Shown in pieces: positions 5,040 through 5,081 of a stretch of DNA of 5,081 nucleotides (positions within the stretch are counted from its first letter, which is position 1; each line of letters starts with the position of its first letter). Below the pieces are notes generated by a model that searched no databases, had not been told where the DNA came from, and saw only the letters and a program-made list of their open reading frames with translations. The DNA lies in contig WQZW01000141.1 in NCBI GenBank assembly GCA_009780545.1, positions 1 through 5,081 on the forward strand, read 5' to 3'. Source of the stretch: Treponema sp. Lineage in GTDB: Bacteria; Spirochaetota; Spirochaetia; Treponematales; Breznakiellaceae. Position numbers and translations under genes: made by a program.

Positions 5040-5081
5040 GGGATTGGCGGCAAAAATCCCCTCGAAGGTTTCGGCGGCGGC
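4932..5081 (-). CDS. Gene X, C-terminal end (partial, runs off right edge)
   Basis: The frame is open from the right edge to TGA 4934-4932 and gives the last 49 residues of a larger protein. It starts AAAETFEGIFAANP, continues ADLVAKKYCNRCRNYLA, and ends DEKTWDDGVDNLTEK. The CNRC pair is a possible half zinc ribbon; a second Cys pair would have to lie upstream, outside the window. I do not recognise the family. The final 35 codons are repeated as an orphan fragment at 3825-3932 beyond the Y-Z genes. The stop lies 121 bases before the Y start, and Y-Z has its own promoter in that gap. The coding DNA outside the repeat is much GC-richer (27 of the last 41 bases) than Y and Z. That this is a real gene is likely; its function is unknown. 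Confidence 0.7.
   Translation of the reverse strand, partial: AAAETFEGIFAANPADLVAKKYCNRCRNYLASLPDEKTWDDGVDNLTEK

Overview
This is a bacterial window with short leaders, GGAGG ribosome-binding sites and sigma70-type promoters. The lineage is not certain. MoxR plus tetratricopeptide (TPR) genes beside a small HELGH metallopeptidase module would suit a spirochaete such as a Treponema relative, but no rRNA or marker gene confirms this. Composition changes across the window. Sample lines in the left half are about 60% GC, sample lines in the CPBP and metallopeptidase genes are about 35-42%, and the last 41 bases return to about 66%. The middle-right therefore looks like accessory DNA in a GC-richer background.

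Left half (1-2617, minus strand): a probable operon reading right to left. A MoxR-family AAA+ ATPase (1535-2581) comes first, followed by two tandem paralogous TPR genes, TPR-A (617-1417, complete, seven repeats) and TPR-B (580 to beyond the left edge). A GC-rich hairpin follows the MoxR stop. The two TPR genes share about half their residues and the same ribosome-binding-site layout, so they arose by tandem duplication. MoxR ATPases usually act as chaperones that load or mature partner proteins, and the TPR proteins are plausible scaffolds. The usual DUF58 and von Willebrand A partners do not follow directly.

Centre (2582-2873): a divergent control region. A strong minus-strand promoter (2725-2753) serves the MoxR operon and a strong plus-strand promoter (2839-2867) serves the CPBP gene. 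The plus promoter's predicted start falls on the A of an ATG, so that mRNA may be leaderless. The CPBP gene (2874-3785) encodes a polytopic membrane protease of the Abi/CAAX family with all its catalytic motifs.

Right half (3786-5081, minus strand): the most unusual part. The end of gene X (4932 to beyond the right edge) is followed by a two-gene unit, Y (acidic, 90 aa) and Z (ImmA/IrrE-like HELGH metallopeptidase, 200 aa). Y and Z overlap by 8 bases and have their own promoter with a palindrome at the predicted start site. After Z comes a 109-bp second copy of the 3' end of gene X, about 95% identical. The unit between the two copies is edged by a short inverted repeat, GCAAGCC(A)TACA. It looks like a small cassette inserted at, or recombined into, the 3' end of gene X, and is the best candidate here for an undescribed system.
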